64,000 nucleotides of DNA from Adiantum capillus-veneris (GCA_014529385.2 CM043942.1:34455969-34519968); one strand, 5' to 3'. Shown: positions 22,465-34,337, counted from the first letter of the stretch. A program made the numbers and translations. Notes: generated by a model not told the origin, from the letters alone.

Positions 22465-24819
22465 GAGCCCAGCAGCCCCAGGTGCATGTGTGTGTGTATT
22501 TAAAGTTGGTAGTGTGCCATGCACTGGCATGCAGTAAGGGATCTGCTACTGGTTGAATCGTTTGTATGTGTGTGGTGTTGCTAGCGCCAAGCCAAAAGAG
22601 GCGAGGCAAAATCGAGTGTGTGTGTGGGCTCATTTTGTCTACTTGCGCACCAGATTCGGCAACCATAATCGGGTGTGTGTGTGTGTCCTTATTTTCACCT
22701 TTTTTTTAAAACCTCAAGAGGAGGTTCTCATAGGACAATTTTATTTGTGGGTTTGCTTTGGATCAGATGGTACAACCAAAAGTCAAGCAAATGAAGTATC
22801 GAGGAAATTATTCACACAACCATACACATTTTTTTGTTTGCTCTTTTTTCTCATTCAAAATATATCTCGAAATCTAGATGGTTCTCACCATATCCTTGGT
22901 CAACAAATCTTGCAAAAATTCATAGATGAGAATACAAGTGAAAATTGTCTTTATGCCCAAAATCACCCAATCAATCATATAGCAAGATAGACTTTGATGC
23001 CATTCAACCAATAAATTGGTCATGCAAGCTGGAAGTTGGTTCTTAGTTCCATCTTGTTAATGCCATAGGGCCTTAATGAAGCACAAGTAACTCGATTTTC
23101 ATAGAATTCTTAGAGGACAAACACGTTATCTAGGACATACATGCTTCCAACCAATCATAATTAAGCTCAAACCCAATTGAGATTAAAGGTGCTTTCCGAT
23201 CAAGCATTACATACACATAGTGTAGTGATTGTTTTTTTCTTTTTTTCATTTGCAAGACCACATTCAAGTGTTAATCATTGAAATTCCAATTGCTCATATC
23301 TAGAGCCCTAATCATCCAAACCCTAGCAAATTTGTCGTTTGTGTTTGCAAGGCTATATGCTTGTTATCATGGCAACTCGTAAAAAGAACAAAGTAATGAA
23401 ATTTTTTCCATATTGAATTGGCGTACATGACAATGATCAAAAAATTATCTTCAATTGGGTACCAATTGAATCATTCCAAGTCAAACAATTACATACACAT
23501 CACTTTTTTAGGTCTTTTAATCATCAGGTAATTGCTCCCAATTATTCATCCCTAATTTAGATATTCAATGCCATTGAGTAGGCACACACACCCAAATTTA
23601 GACCAAAAATTTAAACAATGAATCCATCAATTTCACATTGAAATGCAAAAATTTTAAACTCAATCAAGCATAAGTGAATGCATGCATGCTCAATTTCTAA
23701 AAAATTAATGCTATTTTGACCCAATCAAGCAATGCACACTCAAAAATTAAGCACAAAAGTTCAAATTTGGCTCAATTGCCAATGCATTTAGGCTTACACC
23801 TAATGATCGCACACACTTTTCATGAACATTCCATAATCAAAAACCATTTGGGTGCCCCAATTGACCATCAATCATAGAAAATCAAGTGGTCTTGGATAGG
23901 AACACACACTCAATTTTTGCCCAAATTTTTGGCAATTAGGCTTATCCAATGATTGAAGCAACCTACCATACACATAAATTACATGATTTCATACTCATAT
24001 ACCATCAATTCCATCACTTTTTATGTATGCACACACTCAAGATTAGGTGCATGCACACTTGAATTTTTTGACAGTTTTTTTTCCCTCTTTTGAGCATGCA
24101 TACACACAATGATTTTTATGCACACACGTGAATTCTTGAGGAGAATTAATCATTATCTTGCAGACACAAGGTGCATTAGTCACAATTTGACCATCAATTT
24201 CATTCCACGTGTATCAAATTAGGTACAAGGTGTAGGTCAATTGAGTTACACACCTAATTCTAGCAAATAATTAGCAACATTGAACCACATTAATCAATCA
24301 AGAATTGACATGAGCAAGTGAGTGCACTTACATTGTAATCACACTCCAATCTATTCCTTTGCTCCACGTGAAGACACATCATTGCACACACAAGTGTGTG
24401 CACCATCAAATCGGCTCCAAAATTGACCATCGCAGGCCAAAAATCAAACACTCAAATCATCAAATTAGACATAAATTAGCACAGTTAACTTGATTAGAGT
24501 GATGATTCTACCTCTTAAAAAGGGATTTAACATACATTGCACTTCAAATGTTAGTGGCTAGGTTAGCAAAGTTAGTCAAAATTAGTAGAAATTAGCATGA
24601 AATTAGTACAATTAGCATGAAAATGAAGAGAAATTAGCAAGGGGTAGTATAAATTTAGTGAAATTGGAGGTTTGGAAATTCATAACTCAACATTAGCTTC
24701 AATTACTTGCACAAAATCATCAAACCAAACCAAAATTGAGCTACACATACTCAAAAACCAAGAAATTAGTGATGAAATTACTCTATTCTACACATCCTAA
24801 ACTCACTAGCTTAGGTTAT

Positions 24820-24840
24820 CGATCCCCGGCAACGGCACCA
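24820..24840 (-). other. Gypsy-type primer-binding site
   Basis: On the minus strand the sequence is TGGTGCCGTTGCCGGGGATCG, two bases beyond the LTR end. It matches the TGGCGCCGTTGCCGGGGA site used by many plant Tat/Athila-type Gypsy elements to prime reverse transcription from a tRNA 3' end. Confidence 0.75.
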
Positions 24841-24842
24841 AA

Positions 24843-25812
24843 TGTTGGGAGGCGTTGTAGCAATGACCTAATGGTAACCCACAAAAAATTATCAAATCCG
24901 TGGATCGACAACCCGGCTAGGGCATGGAAGTATGAGCATCGGATGAATAGAAATAGAGGATTCAAGAGATCACCTCTCCAATGCAAGTAGAGATTAGCCA
25001 TGGCAAGACTAACTCTAAACCTACTCTAATCACTAATCAATCAACTCCTACACACATCAAGTCCACCGAAGTCCGACTTACCATAGACTAGAAACCCCAA
25101 ATCACACTAGTGATAAGCACGCACTAATTACATTGGTGTTGGCCTCTCCAATCACCACATGCCAATCACGGCACTTCATCAATAGCTACACACACGAGGT
25201 GAATGGTGCTAGAGTTTCATAAAACCTATCTACACACAAGCAAACAATAGGGCACATACACTAATCACAAGATTAAGACCCAACTTAATCAACCTAATTA
25301 GTGATGCTAAATATCACAAATCAAATGCTTATAGAAGAATAGGAGTGGTTAATAGCAAGAAGTGCGTACCTCTCTCAGATCTAAAGTAATGAGAGTGTAA
25401 TACTACTTCATGACATAATGAAATGTAGAGAAAAAGTAGACTAATGAGAAAATAGGAATTAGATTAATCAAGAAGAGCTTACTCTAATTATAAATGGATT
25501 AGCACTAGCCTTTTAAGCATGGGCATTAAGCTCAAGGCTAGGCCATAGAGTGAACACTCAAGAGAGAGAGAGCTCTCAAAAGTGGATCCTCAAGAGTGGA
25601 TACTCAAGAATGAAGCCTCCTTGCATAAAGGCTTTCACCACAATCCCTTCTACTATGGGCGTAAGCTTGAGCCCTCTAGCTAACACATACAACTTTGAAA
25701 CTCCAAGTGAGCCCAAGACTTATACAAAGTGTGTTGGAAATATTATGCACAACCATAGCATATCTCCTGCTTGATGCATATTCGGTGTAGCCTGTGTTAG
25801 CCACTGCTAACA
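24843..25812 (-). repeat. 5' LTR of the candidate LARD
   Basis: 970 bp with TG...CA ends (element start TGTTAGCAGTGG, end CCTCCCAACA), directly adjacent to the primer-binding site. No coding sequence inside. The 5 bp outside its start are GTACT; the partner end is unknown. Confidence 0.65.
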
Positions 25813-27430
25813 GTACTATTGTGAGTACGAGAGTGGAGAATACAGTCTCATCTATCAAATTTCTTCCCCCAAATATTGTTTTTTTGAGCCAATGGTTAGG
25901 AGAAGCTTGCTAAAGATGATATAACCTTGACTTATCTATCAATACAAACACTTTTGACTTGTAAGTGTCCACTACTGATGAGTTCATAGTGTTTAAGCAA
26001 ACTATGTGAAAGCATGTATAGGTATACAAGGGTCTAGTTACACATTTAAAATCAAGCTTCATCACATAAAATTTGAGGGTCTCATTACAATAATCAATGC
26101 TCGAGGAAAATGTACTTGTCTCCTAGTACGAGGAGATTCATCATCCTTTTCTGAATTGTATCTTTGTCTCTTTTATTTGGGCTCCTCTAGGGACATTTCT
26201 AGCTCACGAAGTGGTGATTTTGTTGTTATGGTGATTAAGGAGAAGAATCTCGAGGTGCTAACATTAGTGGATCATGTTTCTTCTCCTTATGTGATTTCTT
26301 GGGAGACTTCTTTGGTGATTTCTTATGTGATCTTTGAAATTTCTTGGGTGATTTCATGGGGGGATTCATAGGTGATTTTTTTGGTGACTTCTTTGCACTT
26401 TTTTGTCTTATTGGGTGACTTGAAAGGAAACTTGAGAGTTGAGAAAATCTTCCTCTCCTACTTTGCAGAATGGGGCTTCTGTAGTTTAAATTCTATTGGC
26501 AAATGATATGGCAAGCCCTTCCCTTTGCTTTTGATTGGAGTCTTTTGTTTCTTGTTTTCTTTGTCCTTGCTCGGTCCTTCTGTTCGTCCAACCTTTAGGA
26601 CTCTTAAGAGGTTGATTTTCCTTTAAAATCCTTGGAGGTGTCAAAGGAGTTTCAAGATCATTTGGTCAATTATCCTTCTCTAAAATTAAAGAAATCTCCT
26701 ATTCTTTGACCCATCAAACCCAAGAATCACGATATTCATGCAACTGTAAAACAAAGAATGGAAAGAAATATTAAAAAAGTGCTCCTTGAAAACACTATAA
26801 ATTGATTACTAAATTATAAACATACAATGAGTGTGAAAATTCTTGATATCTAAGCATGACAATCACCCTCTAGCCACACAAAATTGGATCAAGTTGCAGA
26901 GGTACATCCTAGTTGAAATCTTTAAAGCAGATTTGGAATTTGGTAGCATCTTCAATGATGAATGTAGGCACAATGGGATAGAGTTTTTGATAGTTTCTTT
27001 GGCGGCTAGCAATAAGCGTCAAGTTAGGCGACACCTGGTGCGCAACAAGCCTTCAATAGGTAGTAACTTGGCGAGGCCTAAAAAGGGGCATCTATAACTT
27101 CACCAGCATCTTGGGATCGTGAGCTAATGTTGCACCTTGTAGCCTTTTGCAACACTAAATCTAAGGGCTATTTTTTAGCTTCTAGTAGCATGCATACTGC
27201 ACTTTTCAAGGCATCTTTAGCTTGACATTCATCAAATTTTGCAGTATCAACAACTTAGTGCAACCATCTTATCGGCATCATCAGTGCACATGCCTTTTTG
27301 ACAAATTGGTCGTGATCATCATGAGCCTACACCTACACAAACCCTTTTTCTTTCTTGGTAAATAACAATTCATCCTGCACTCCAAGATTTTCTTCAAATT
27401 CAAATTTCACTATAAAGTTTATCTTTTGTA
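25813..27430. other. Mostly unassigned AT-rich DNA
   Basis: Apart from the Lys/Ser/Pro-rich frame described separately, I see no gene, LTR boundary or RNA gene. A plus-strand frame at 26843-27097 (84 codons) is open but has no recognisable motif and no supporting context. Confidence 0.3.
26235..26402 (-). pseudogene. Lys/Ser/Pro-rich SPKK-repeat coding fragment
   Basis: A minus-strand frame of 56 codons including the stop reads KSAKKSPKKSPMNPPMKSP, then KFQRSHKKSPKKSPKKSHKE, and ends APRDSSP. Repeated S/K-P-K-K units resemble the DNA-binding tails of H1-like and some transposon proteins. No ATG, globular domain or clear upstream frame was found, so it may be a remnant of a larger protein or a low-complexity coincidence. 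Confidence 0.3.
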
Positions 27431-27537
27431 ATTGCCTTTAGGAGGCCCTTCCCATATACAAAAAAAACTCACCCAAAGTTTCAAAAGCACGCCTCAAAGC
27501 CAACGGAGGCTCTATATTGAAGTTGCAAATCACAGAG

Positions 27538-27672
27538 CTTCAAGCAAAGATATACAAAGCCTTTCAACTTCATATCAAAACTTCCACCTTAAGACTTTGA
27601 CTTCAAGCAAAGAAATACAAAGCCTTTTGACTTCAAAGCAAAAACTTCCACCTTAAGGCTTTGACTTCAAGA
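27538..27672 (+). repeat. 63-bp tandem duplication
   Basis: A 63-bp unit starting CTTCAAGCAAAGA occurs at 27538 and 27601, and the first bases of a third at 27665, with a few substitutions and a small indel. No function is apparent. Confidence 0.75.
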
Positions 27673-27974
27673 TTCAATTGTTTTTAGAAAGGAGATCTCT
27701 CTCCTTGGCCAAAAAGGAGTCTTATTTAATAAAACTTTTTCATTCAAAGGTACTTTATTTGTGATGTATGCAATCATTCTTGTACATGGGCATGATTTGA
27801 CTTTGTGCTATTCTGAGGAGACAGACACTGCCCTTGAGGAGTCTTCAAGAGGTAAGACCGCTCCATCTGGCACTATGAGGAAAAACAACAACCCATCTTT
27901 GAGGGGGGAGCACCATCACCATCAACCAATGTTACATTTGTTTTTCCATTTCCTAGCGTTGCATCAAAATTTTC

Positions 27975-28125
27975 GTTCAATAAATGTGTCGAGAAATGCC
28001 ACGAATGTAGAAAACCTAGATATATAGCAAAGGACTGCTGGAGGCTTAAATTGTGTACACAATATGGAAAGATAGGATATCCCTCATCCAAATGTCAAAG
28101 CAGCAGCAACATCTCGAGAGCAACA
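27975..28125 (+). pseudogene. Copia-type Gag zinc-knuckle remnant
   Basis: A plus-strand frame reads KCHECRKPRYIAKDCW, then LCTQYGKIGYPSSKC. These are two CCHC zinc knuckles in which the His of the first is Tyr and, in the second, one Cys and the His are Tyr. All three changes need one transition each (CAC/CAT to TAC/TAT, TGT to TAT). Zinc knuckles of this spacing belong to retroelement Gag or related proteins. The rest of the element is not recognisable on this strand. Confidence 0.5.
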
Positions 28126-28179
28126 CGGTAGGAGAGATGGATGAGAAGCCAGTGTCCCATCGCTTGGTAGTGACAATGA

Positions 28180-29110
28180 AAACTTGTGCGAAAAAACTTT
28201 GATGGCTAGGGGACCAACTCCGACGTGTTATTCCTCTCGATAGAATTAAGCTCTACTGACATGGCCTCCTTCCACTTTTGGTTGTGAAAGAGCCCCATCA
28301 ATTGGAAGAGTCCTCTATCCTTAGTCACTACGAAAATCAAGGCATAGTTTGAGTGTGATAAAGCTCCATTTGTCCCAGCAATGTGGTCATCTTAAGACTG
28401 CCTTCGAGTACCAACATCACACCAATTGAGTGGAAAGTTTGAAGTAGTAGCATCTTGCAATGTTCCAACGGCCCCTTTGGTAACTTGACACATTTACCCT
28501 AGAAGAGGGAGCTATTAGTATCTCCTCCTCATAATCTACAACATGGTCAAGATCTTATCTGCATCATCATGAGTCTGTGCATCACTCTCTAGAGCCTAAT
28601 GGACAAGAACTAGAGAAGAGGGTAAAATTTGGGATAGGGTGGAAGACTTGGGAAGTGAAAGGCCCCTCTAAAGAAATATACTTGTCAAAGACCGCATTTT
28701 GACATAGCACAATCTCCTTTCTCTCTAGATCATAAAGGTGATATCCCTCAGAAAGAGTATTGTAGCTAACAAAAAACATCCAGTTAGATTTGGAATCAAA
28801 CTTCCCCATTGCTTCTTTCATACATGAACGCAGGCATTGCTCTCAAAATCCAAAATGAGAGACATTAGGATTTTTATCAAAGTAAGCCTCAAACAAAATT
28901 AATCGTGGAATTGAATCCATAGGAGATTGATTGAGATTATGAACACTTGTCGCAAACTATCTCCACTCATAAAGTCTTTAGCAAGGCTCTATGCTCGAGC
29001 ATTATTTGTGCCATCTCCACCACACATCCTAATTTCTCTCTCCACATCTTCATTCTCTGAGGGTGATCCTATATTTGCAAGCTCCTGCTTGATGCCATGG
29101 TAGATCAGCC
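28180..29110 (-). pseudogene. Copia-type Pol remnant
   Basis: In coding order: a decayed integrase segment with GIKQELANIGSPSENEDVE (about 29040-29100), which matches the 'GI+......PQQNGV.ER' block; the integrase tail GKFDSKSNWMFFVSYN...GYHLYDLERKEI (28700-28815), matching 'SKLD.KS+KC+F+GY...GY+L+'; and the RT start KWKEAMSVELNSIERN (about 28240-28290), matching 'W..AM..E+.S+..N.TWELV'. Multiple frameshifts separate them and no LTR is seen. It is a different, much older Copia copy than the Copia-1 and Copia-4 families. Confidence 0.55.
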
Positions 29111-29167
29111 GATTTAGACAACTCCAGCTTCTATTCATGTAGATCCCTGAATTTGGGCAATAGAAGT

Positions 29168-29325
29168 GTAGATTCATTGGTTTAAGCAACCCCACAATAA
29201 ATGCAGATTCATCGGTTTTAAATAGTAAAATTGTGGATCCATTGGTTGAAGCAAAATAAGTGCAGATTCATCGGTTTAAGCAGCATGTTCAATTGGTGTC
29301 AATTCACCAATTTAAGCAACATTGA
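29168..29325 (+). repeat. Degenerate ~32-bp tandem repeat
   Basis: About five units resembling GCAGATTCATCGGTTTAAGC start near 29169, 29202, 29233, 29263 and 29295. Function unknown. Confidence 0.6.
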
Positions 29326-30118
29326 TTACAAAATCATACTTCAGTGGTTGACCACCACTACCCCTAGTGTGATTTTTTTAACCGAAGTGTATGATAGCAA
29401 TGATTTGAATTATATAATTATGGTTTATGATGATATGATATTACATTGTTTGTGGATTTGGACTTGAAATTGAGAAATTTGGTTATTGAACGATGATTGT
29501 GACCAATGATACCCTTGGCACGAGAATATGCAATATGTGAATGATGAAAGTAAATGAGTTTTTTAAAGTTTTTATTTTGATACATGATGTTTCTTTTCTA
29601 ACCACTATTGTTTACAAGTATGACTCGTTGCAGATTAATAACATTCCAAGTGAGAACAACCGATATTTTATAGCAGAGAGATATGTAATGGAAATTGACT
29701 ATAAAATGAGCGTTCATTTATTGCAACTAATAGGTGACAAGAGCTATGCAATTGATTAATTACGGGCTATGCAATTGATATCTAGTGTATGGATATTTTA
29801 TCAATGGAGATCTCTTTATGAGCAATGGTCATTTATGTCTGAATGGACATTTTTTCATTTGTAATCATTTTTTAGAATTGAATGAAATTTATAAATAAAA
29901 CGTGCAAAAGGAAAGTGCACAATCTTACACGGGGGGAGATTGAACTCGGTGGTCGGTATCCTCATCTCTCTCTTATCTCGTAGTATGCATAGACTTCCGC
30001 TCTAGGAAGTACACATGCACGTGCTCTCATGCTCTTTCTCCCCCTCTCTTCCACTTTATATTCTCATCTGCGCTCTTCTCCACGTATACACAATTCGATT
30101 TGGTATTTTATATGTTCT
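29326..30118. other. No recognisable feature
   Basis: AT-rich DNA with short open frames only. A purine tract ACGGGGGGAGATTG near 29930 resembles a polypurine tract, but no LTR could be tied to it. Confidence 0.3.
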
Positions 30119-30334
30119 TTCATGGATGTTACAGGGACTCTGCGCATCTAGTTGTATCATTGCATGCCCAACACACTCATACCAAATCTCAATATCTACA
30201 ACTACTCAAAAACCTTGTGTAAACATTTCATGGATGTTGCAGGGGCTCTATGCATCTAGTCATAGCATTGCATGCCCAACACACTCATGCCAAATCTCAA
30301 TATCTACAACTACTCGAAAATTTTGTGTAAACAT
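30119..30334 (+). repeat. 108-bp tandem duplication
   Basis: Two adjacent 108-bp units (30119-30226 and 30227-30334) both start TTCATGGATGTT and end GTGTAAACAT, about 88-90% identical by eye. The period is a multiple of three, so an open plus-strand frame passes through both, but it has no recognisable domain. Confidence 0.85.
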
Positions 30335-31784
30335 AGTAGCCTTCATTTGGGGTATATCTAAATTAAGAATGAATAGTTTTTCCCTTTTCTTTCTTTGTCC
30401 AATCAATCTTCCCTTCTTCTGTGTGGTAATATCCATGCCAAAGCCCCTTATTGCAAATGGAGTGCAGTAAGTGATTGTAATTGTGTCCCATGGAAGAAAT
30501 CGGATTGCATGAGTGAAGACTAAGACATATGCGGAGTGCTAGGGAGAATTATTGCAACCATTTGTCACTTATGTAGCACTTCTCGAGGCCGCCAAGTGAC
30601 AAAGTGGATGAGCTAGTATATCGCTATGTTGGATCCGGCTCTACCGAGTTCCTCGTATAATTTCACATCTACTAGCTTTTACCTAAAGCTAATTTAGTGA
30701 GTATCGAGGCGGGAAATCCATGTGCAAACCCTAGGTACTTTTTACTATTTTGTAGAATGTGAGGGGGCATTTTGCCTTAATCTTCAACAAGTTCTCCATA
30801 GCTAATTGTGTGCTTCAACCATACTTGTAACATTGACAAGAATGGTGATGGGATCCTCACTCCAAACTCTCTTTGCTCTCCATTCAATGTTTACAATACC
30901 TTTTCCTCTACTTACGAGTGTGTGTGCATGTTGTGCATGATCATTTGTGCACACATTTTGCATTTATCGAGAGAGATAAGCTCTCTGGTGTGTGTGTTGA
31001 CTCATTTCTATGATTGCATGTGTCTTTCGTCTAGCCAGGTGAGATGGTGTTGATTGTAGCGTAAGATCGAGTGTACCGATAGAGTAGATCTCTTCCAACC
31101 TTACTTTGTGCACAGGAAGAGAAGATTGAGATATGTGTGTGTATCGATTCCCACACTATGTATGGTTGCCTCTATGCCCTAGCCCATAATATCTCACCAA
31201 ATTGATAGATTATTCCATGTTGGTCATACGTATGTGTGTGTGACTCTCCACTATGCTACAATGGCTGCACAAGTAGCACCGTTATTGGGGATCGCTGACC
31301 TAAGCTAGTTTCAATTTGCACACAAATAGTCAAGTAATTTTGGCTTCCATTAGGTGTAGAACTAATGGAACTAGATTAAGAATTTTGTGTATCTTAGACA
31401 ATTTTTGCATGTAGAAAAGAGTTGTTAGGATAAGGTTCTAATTTACACTAGTGTAAATTTTACTTTGATTAATTTTACTAATTTTTCTCTGATTTTCACT
31501 TAAAAATCATTGATTAGGCATTTTAGGTGAGAGATTAGTGTGTGCAAGTGACAAAGTTGCATATATAGTGCAATTTTTGGCATGCTGATCTTGTGATTTG
31601 CTACTGTTGAACTTATGTTTTATGTTTTAGTGATTGCTCAAGTGATTGTGATGCCAAATATTGGCTTACTTTCCACACACTTAGAGCTCCATTATACAGA
31701 GCTTAGTATATTTCTAGTTCTTTGCTAGTCTTCAATTTTACAGTCTGAAGTGGCTCTCATGGTTTGAACTCAGTCCGTCTTCCG

Positions 31785-31825
<41 letters not shown>

Positions 31826-32057
31826 AGAGCTACATAAAATCTCTCTCAAAAAACAAAGAGAAGAGGAGAGCACTAAAAGCTCATTGAAGGCTTCATAAAG
31901 AATACCCACTTACAAAACCATAATTTAACAAAAAAGAAGGCATGCTAAGCGATGAATGGATCCCATGTATCATACAAGCAAGAAAATTTGTTTTGTTTGA
32001 TGTATATACACATCAATGGGATACAATTGCAAAGAGAGTGAGTCCTCCTGTAGATGC
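30335..32057. other. Mostly unassigned DNA downstream of the PPR gene
   Basis: Non-coding by eye. It includes a degenerate Gypsy-type primer-binding site (see 31274-31294) and a (CT)n tract at about 31790-31823. The part next to 32058 would contain the 3' UTR of the PPR gene; no poly(A) signal can be assigned with confidence. Confidence 0.35.
31274..31294 (+). other. Possible decayed Gypsy primer-binding site
   Basis: TAGCACCGTTATTGGGGATCG differs from the TGGCGCCGTTGCCGGGGATCG form at five positions, all transitions. The preceding sequence ends GGCTGCACA, compatible with an LTR end. No LTR start or coding sequence was found to confirm it. Confidence 0.35.
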
Positions 32058-34337
32058 TCAAAAACCTTCCAACCAGTCCCCAACAAGCCCTTCATTTACA
32101 CCAGTCTCCTTCATGATTTTCCATAATTGATCTGCTTCAAGCATTATTCCTGCCGCTGCGTAAATATTTGATAGAATCACATATCCAGCTGGGTTTGTAG
32201 AGTTCAACTCCAGGACATGCTCGGCAATATGCCTGCCTTTTTCTGGATTGTTATGCAACCGGCATGCACTTAGAAAAGTCATCCATGTGGCAAATGTAGG
32301 AGCATATGGCAGGTTCTCAATAAGGGATTCAACCTCATCAAGCCTGCCAACACGGCAGAGCAGATCCACAATGCACCTACTATGTTCTTCAGAAGGTAGC
32401 ATTTCACAGACTGCCACCATCAAATGGAAAAAGGTAACGCCTTCAGCAACAAGACCGGCATGGCTGCAAGCCGATAACAAACTAATGAAAGTGATAGCAT
32501 CAGGCTTTAAGCCCAATTCTTTAAGCTTCGACAGAAGATTGAAAGCCTCTTCACCTTTACCTTGGCTAGCATATGCTGCTATCAATGATGACAATGATAC
32601 GATATCGGTATCAGGCATTCTGGTGAATAAGTAAGATGCCTCATCAAGCTTCCCACACTTGGCATAGAAATTAATGAAGGCATTTCCAACCGTTAGGATG
32701 CTCTCACTTTCACTCTCCACAGTGAGAGAGTGCACCAATTGGCCATCCTCTAATGCTGTGAAGCTAGTAAGTGCATCAATTATACTGATGTATGTAATGT
32801 CAGTTGGGGACACTCCAGCTCCAAGCATTTGCAAGAAGAACCCAAGAGTCTCTCTCCTACAACCATTCTGTGCATGCGCCGCAATTACGGCAGTCCAAGA
32901 TACAGCATCACAAGTACGTAAGGAGGTAAACACACGACGAGCATCCATAGGGCTTCCATGGTTCCCATACAAGGTAACCAGAGCATTGCAAATGACAACC
33001 TCTGACTCCAACTGCATGTCAACGATAAGGGTGTGCATTAACCTTCCATCGATCAATTTGCCATAATCAATGCATGCCTTTACCATATTCAACAAGGTAA
33101 CCCTGTTAGACTGCACACCAGCTATATGCATCCTTTCAAATGCTTGAAAAGCCTTGTCAATCTGATTGCTTTGCACAAACAATTGAATTAACGACGTCCA
33201 TGAGACAACATCCCTTCCCTGCATTCTCTCAAAAATATTGATAGCATCGGAGGGACTTCCACAAGTATCGTACAGCTTCAGCAGAGCATTCCATATGGCA
33301 TTTGACTTGATTCCTACATCAAGGATGGCAATATGGATTAACGTTCCCTCTTTCCATGCTGTGAGGTTGGTACAAGCATCTAGTGCGCTAACAAAGGTCA
33401 CATTGTTGGGCTTGACACAATAACGATTCATTTGTTGATAAAGCTCAAGGGCCTTTACACTGCATCCCTGGTTGATGTATGCCGAAATCATGGAATTCCA
33501 GGTTACCACATCAAGCTTACCCGTAGCATCAAAAACCCAACACGCAGCATCTATCATCCCACACTTACCATACATTGAAAGTAGAGCACATCCTAAGATT
33601 TCCAGCGACTCTAATCCCACCTTTACAAGCCAGATATGAATTAGCTCTCCTTCCATTGATAATTTTGGATCGGAACATGCATTTAAAACAGTGGCGTAAG
33701 TCACAATAGTTGGATTTGCACCTTCGGAGGTCATCTGCTCAAAAATTTTCAAAGCTTGCACGGCTTGTCCATAATGGATGTAAGTTGCGACCATCGTGGT
33801 CCATGTAATAACATCCCGATGTCCCATTGTCAAAAAAGTTTTAATAGCCATGTCCAAGCCTCCACATTTTCCAAACATGCTTATCAATGCATTTCCAACG
33901 ATGAGGTCTGATTCAAAGCCCTTGTCCTTGATGACAGCATAAACACGCTCTCCCTTGGACAAGTCAGAGCACGCCTTCAGAATATTGAGGAAGGTGACTC
34001 TGGTGGGCACCACACAAAGCTTGTCCATCTCTTCAAACAAATGAAAGGCATGGTCACCATGATCACCTTGAGAACAAGCTAAAATCATTGTATTCCAGGA
34101 TATGGTATCTTTCTGAGGCATTCTGTTGAAAATCCAGCGTGCATCATCTAGGCTTCCACACTTACAATAGACTCCAAGCAAATGATTCCCAATATAGATG
34201 CCCTGGTGTAAACTTGATTCATTCTCAACTATCCAAGAATGCACTTGCCTGGCTCTAGGAAGGGCTCCTACTGCACCACATTTCCGCAAGAGCTGGGCGT
34301 ACACGGACCGATCCACATAGGCACAGTCATTTAACAT
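32058..34337 (-). CDS. Pentatricopeptide repeat protein, PLS class with E-type C-terminus
   Basis: Intronless frame of 759 codons from the first ATG (34335-34337); the frame is open 7 codons further up to a stop at 34362-34364. About seven modules of roughly 100 residues repeat NALLxMYxKCG...DVVTWTxMIxAY...ALxLFxQM...VxPxxVTFxxxLxAC, the PLS arrangement. The C-terminus (NPEKGRHIAEHVLELN, then AGYVILSNIYAAAG) matches the E domain; the protein stops soon after (VGDWLEGF) with no E+ or DYW domain. Such proteins bind organellar RNA base by base and in E-type members guide C-to-U editing or processing, recruiting a deaminase in trans. No targeting peptide lies in this frame; see the leader at 34362-34658. 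Target RNA is unknown. It is the only convincing host gene in the window. Confidence 0.9.
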   Translation of the reverse strand: MLNDCAYVDRSVYAQLLRKCGAVGALPRARQVHSWIVENESSLHQGIYIGNHLLGVYCKCGSLDDARWIFNRMPQKDTISWNTMILACSQGDHGDHAFHLFEEMDKLCVVPTRVTFLNILKACSDLSKGERVYAVIKDKGFESDLIVGNALISMFGKCGGLDMAIKTFLTMGHRDVITWTTMVATYIHYGQAVQALKIFEQMTSEGANPTIVTYATVLNACSDPKLSMEGELIHIWLVKVGLESLEILGCALLSMYGKCGMIDAACWVFDATGKLDVVTWNSMISAYINQGCSVKALELYQQMNRYCVKPNNVTFVSALDACTNLTAWKEGTLIHIAILDVGIKSNAIWNALLKLYDTCGSPSDAINIFERMQGRDVVSWTSLIQLFVQSNQIDKAFQAFERMHIAGVQSNRVTLLNMVKACIDYGKLIDGRLMHTLIVDMQLESEVVICNALVTLYGNHGSPMDARRVFTSLRTCDAVSWTAVIAAHAQNGCRRETLGFFLQMLGAGVSPTDITYISIIDALTSFTALEDGQLVHSLTVESESESILTVGNAFINFYAKCGKLDEASYLFTRMPDTDIVSLSSLIAAYASQGKGEEAFNLLSKLKELGLKPDAITFISLLSACSHAGLVAEGVTFFHLMVAVCEMLPSEEHSRCIVDLLCRVGRLDEVESLIENLPYAPTFATWMTFLSACRLHNNPEKGRHIAEHVLELNSTNPAGYVILSNIYAAAGIMLEADQLWKIMKETGVNEGLVGDWLEGF

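Larger units (their letters stand above)
18361..25812 (-). mobile_element. Candidate large non-coding LTR element (LARD-like)
   Basis: At the right is a minus-strand 5' LTR (24843-25812) next to a clear Gypsy-type primer-binding site (24820-24840). At the left a purine tract (19219-19240, GGAAGGGGGGAA in element orientation) is followed by TGTTAGCAGCGGCTAACA, closely resembling the start of the 5' LTR (TGTTAGCAGTGGCTAACA). The 5.6-kb interior is AT-rich with no coding frame beyond chance. That fits a non-autonomous large retrotransposon derivative. Beyond the first ~30 bp I could not align the left LTR with the right one, so the left boundary (18361, the edge of Copia-3) is arbitrary and two related elements remain possible. 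Confidence 0.45.

Noticed and set aside
24820-24840. tRNA-like sequence as a tRNA gene; also the sites at 38106, 49875 and 51643
   Set aside because: Only the 3'-end complement is present, next to LTRs; these are primer-binding sites.
32248-33423. Plus-strand frames antisense to the PPR gene
   Set aside because: They mirror the repeated codons of the PPR ORF; no motif of their own.
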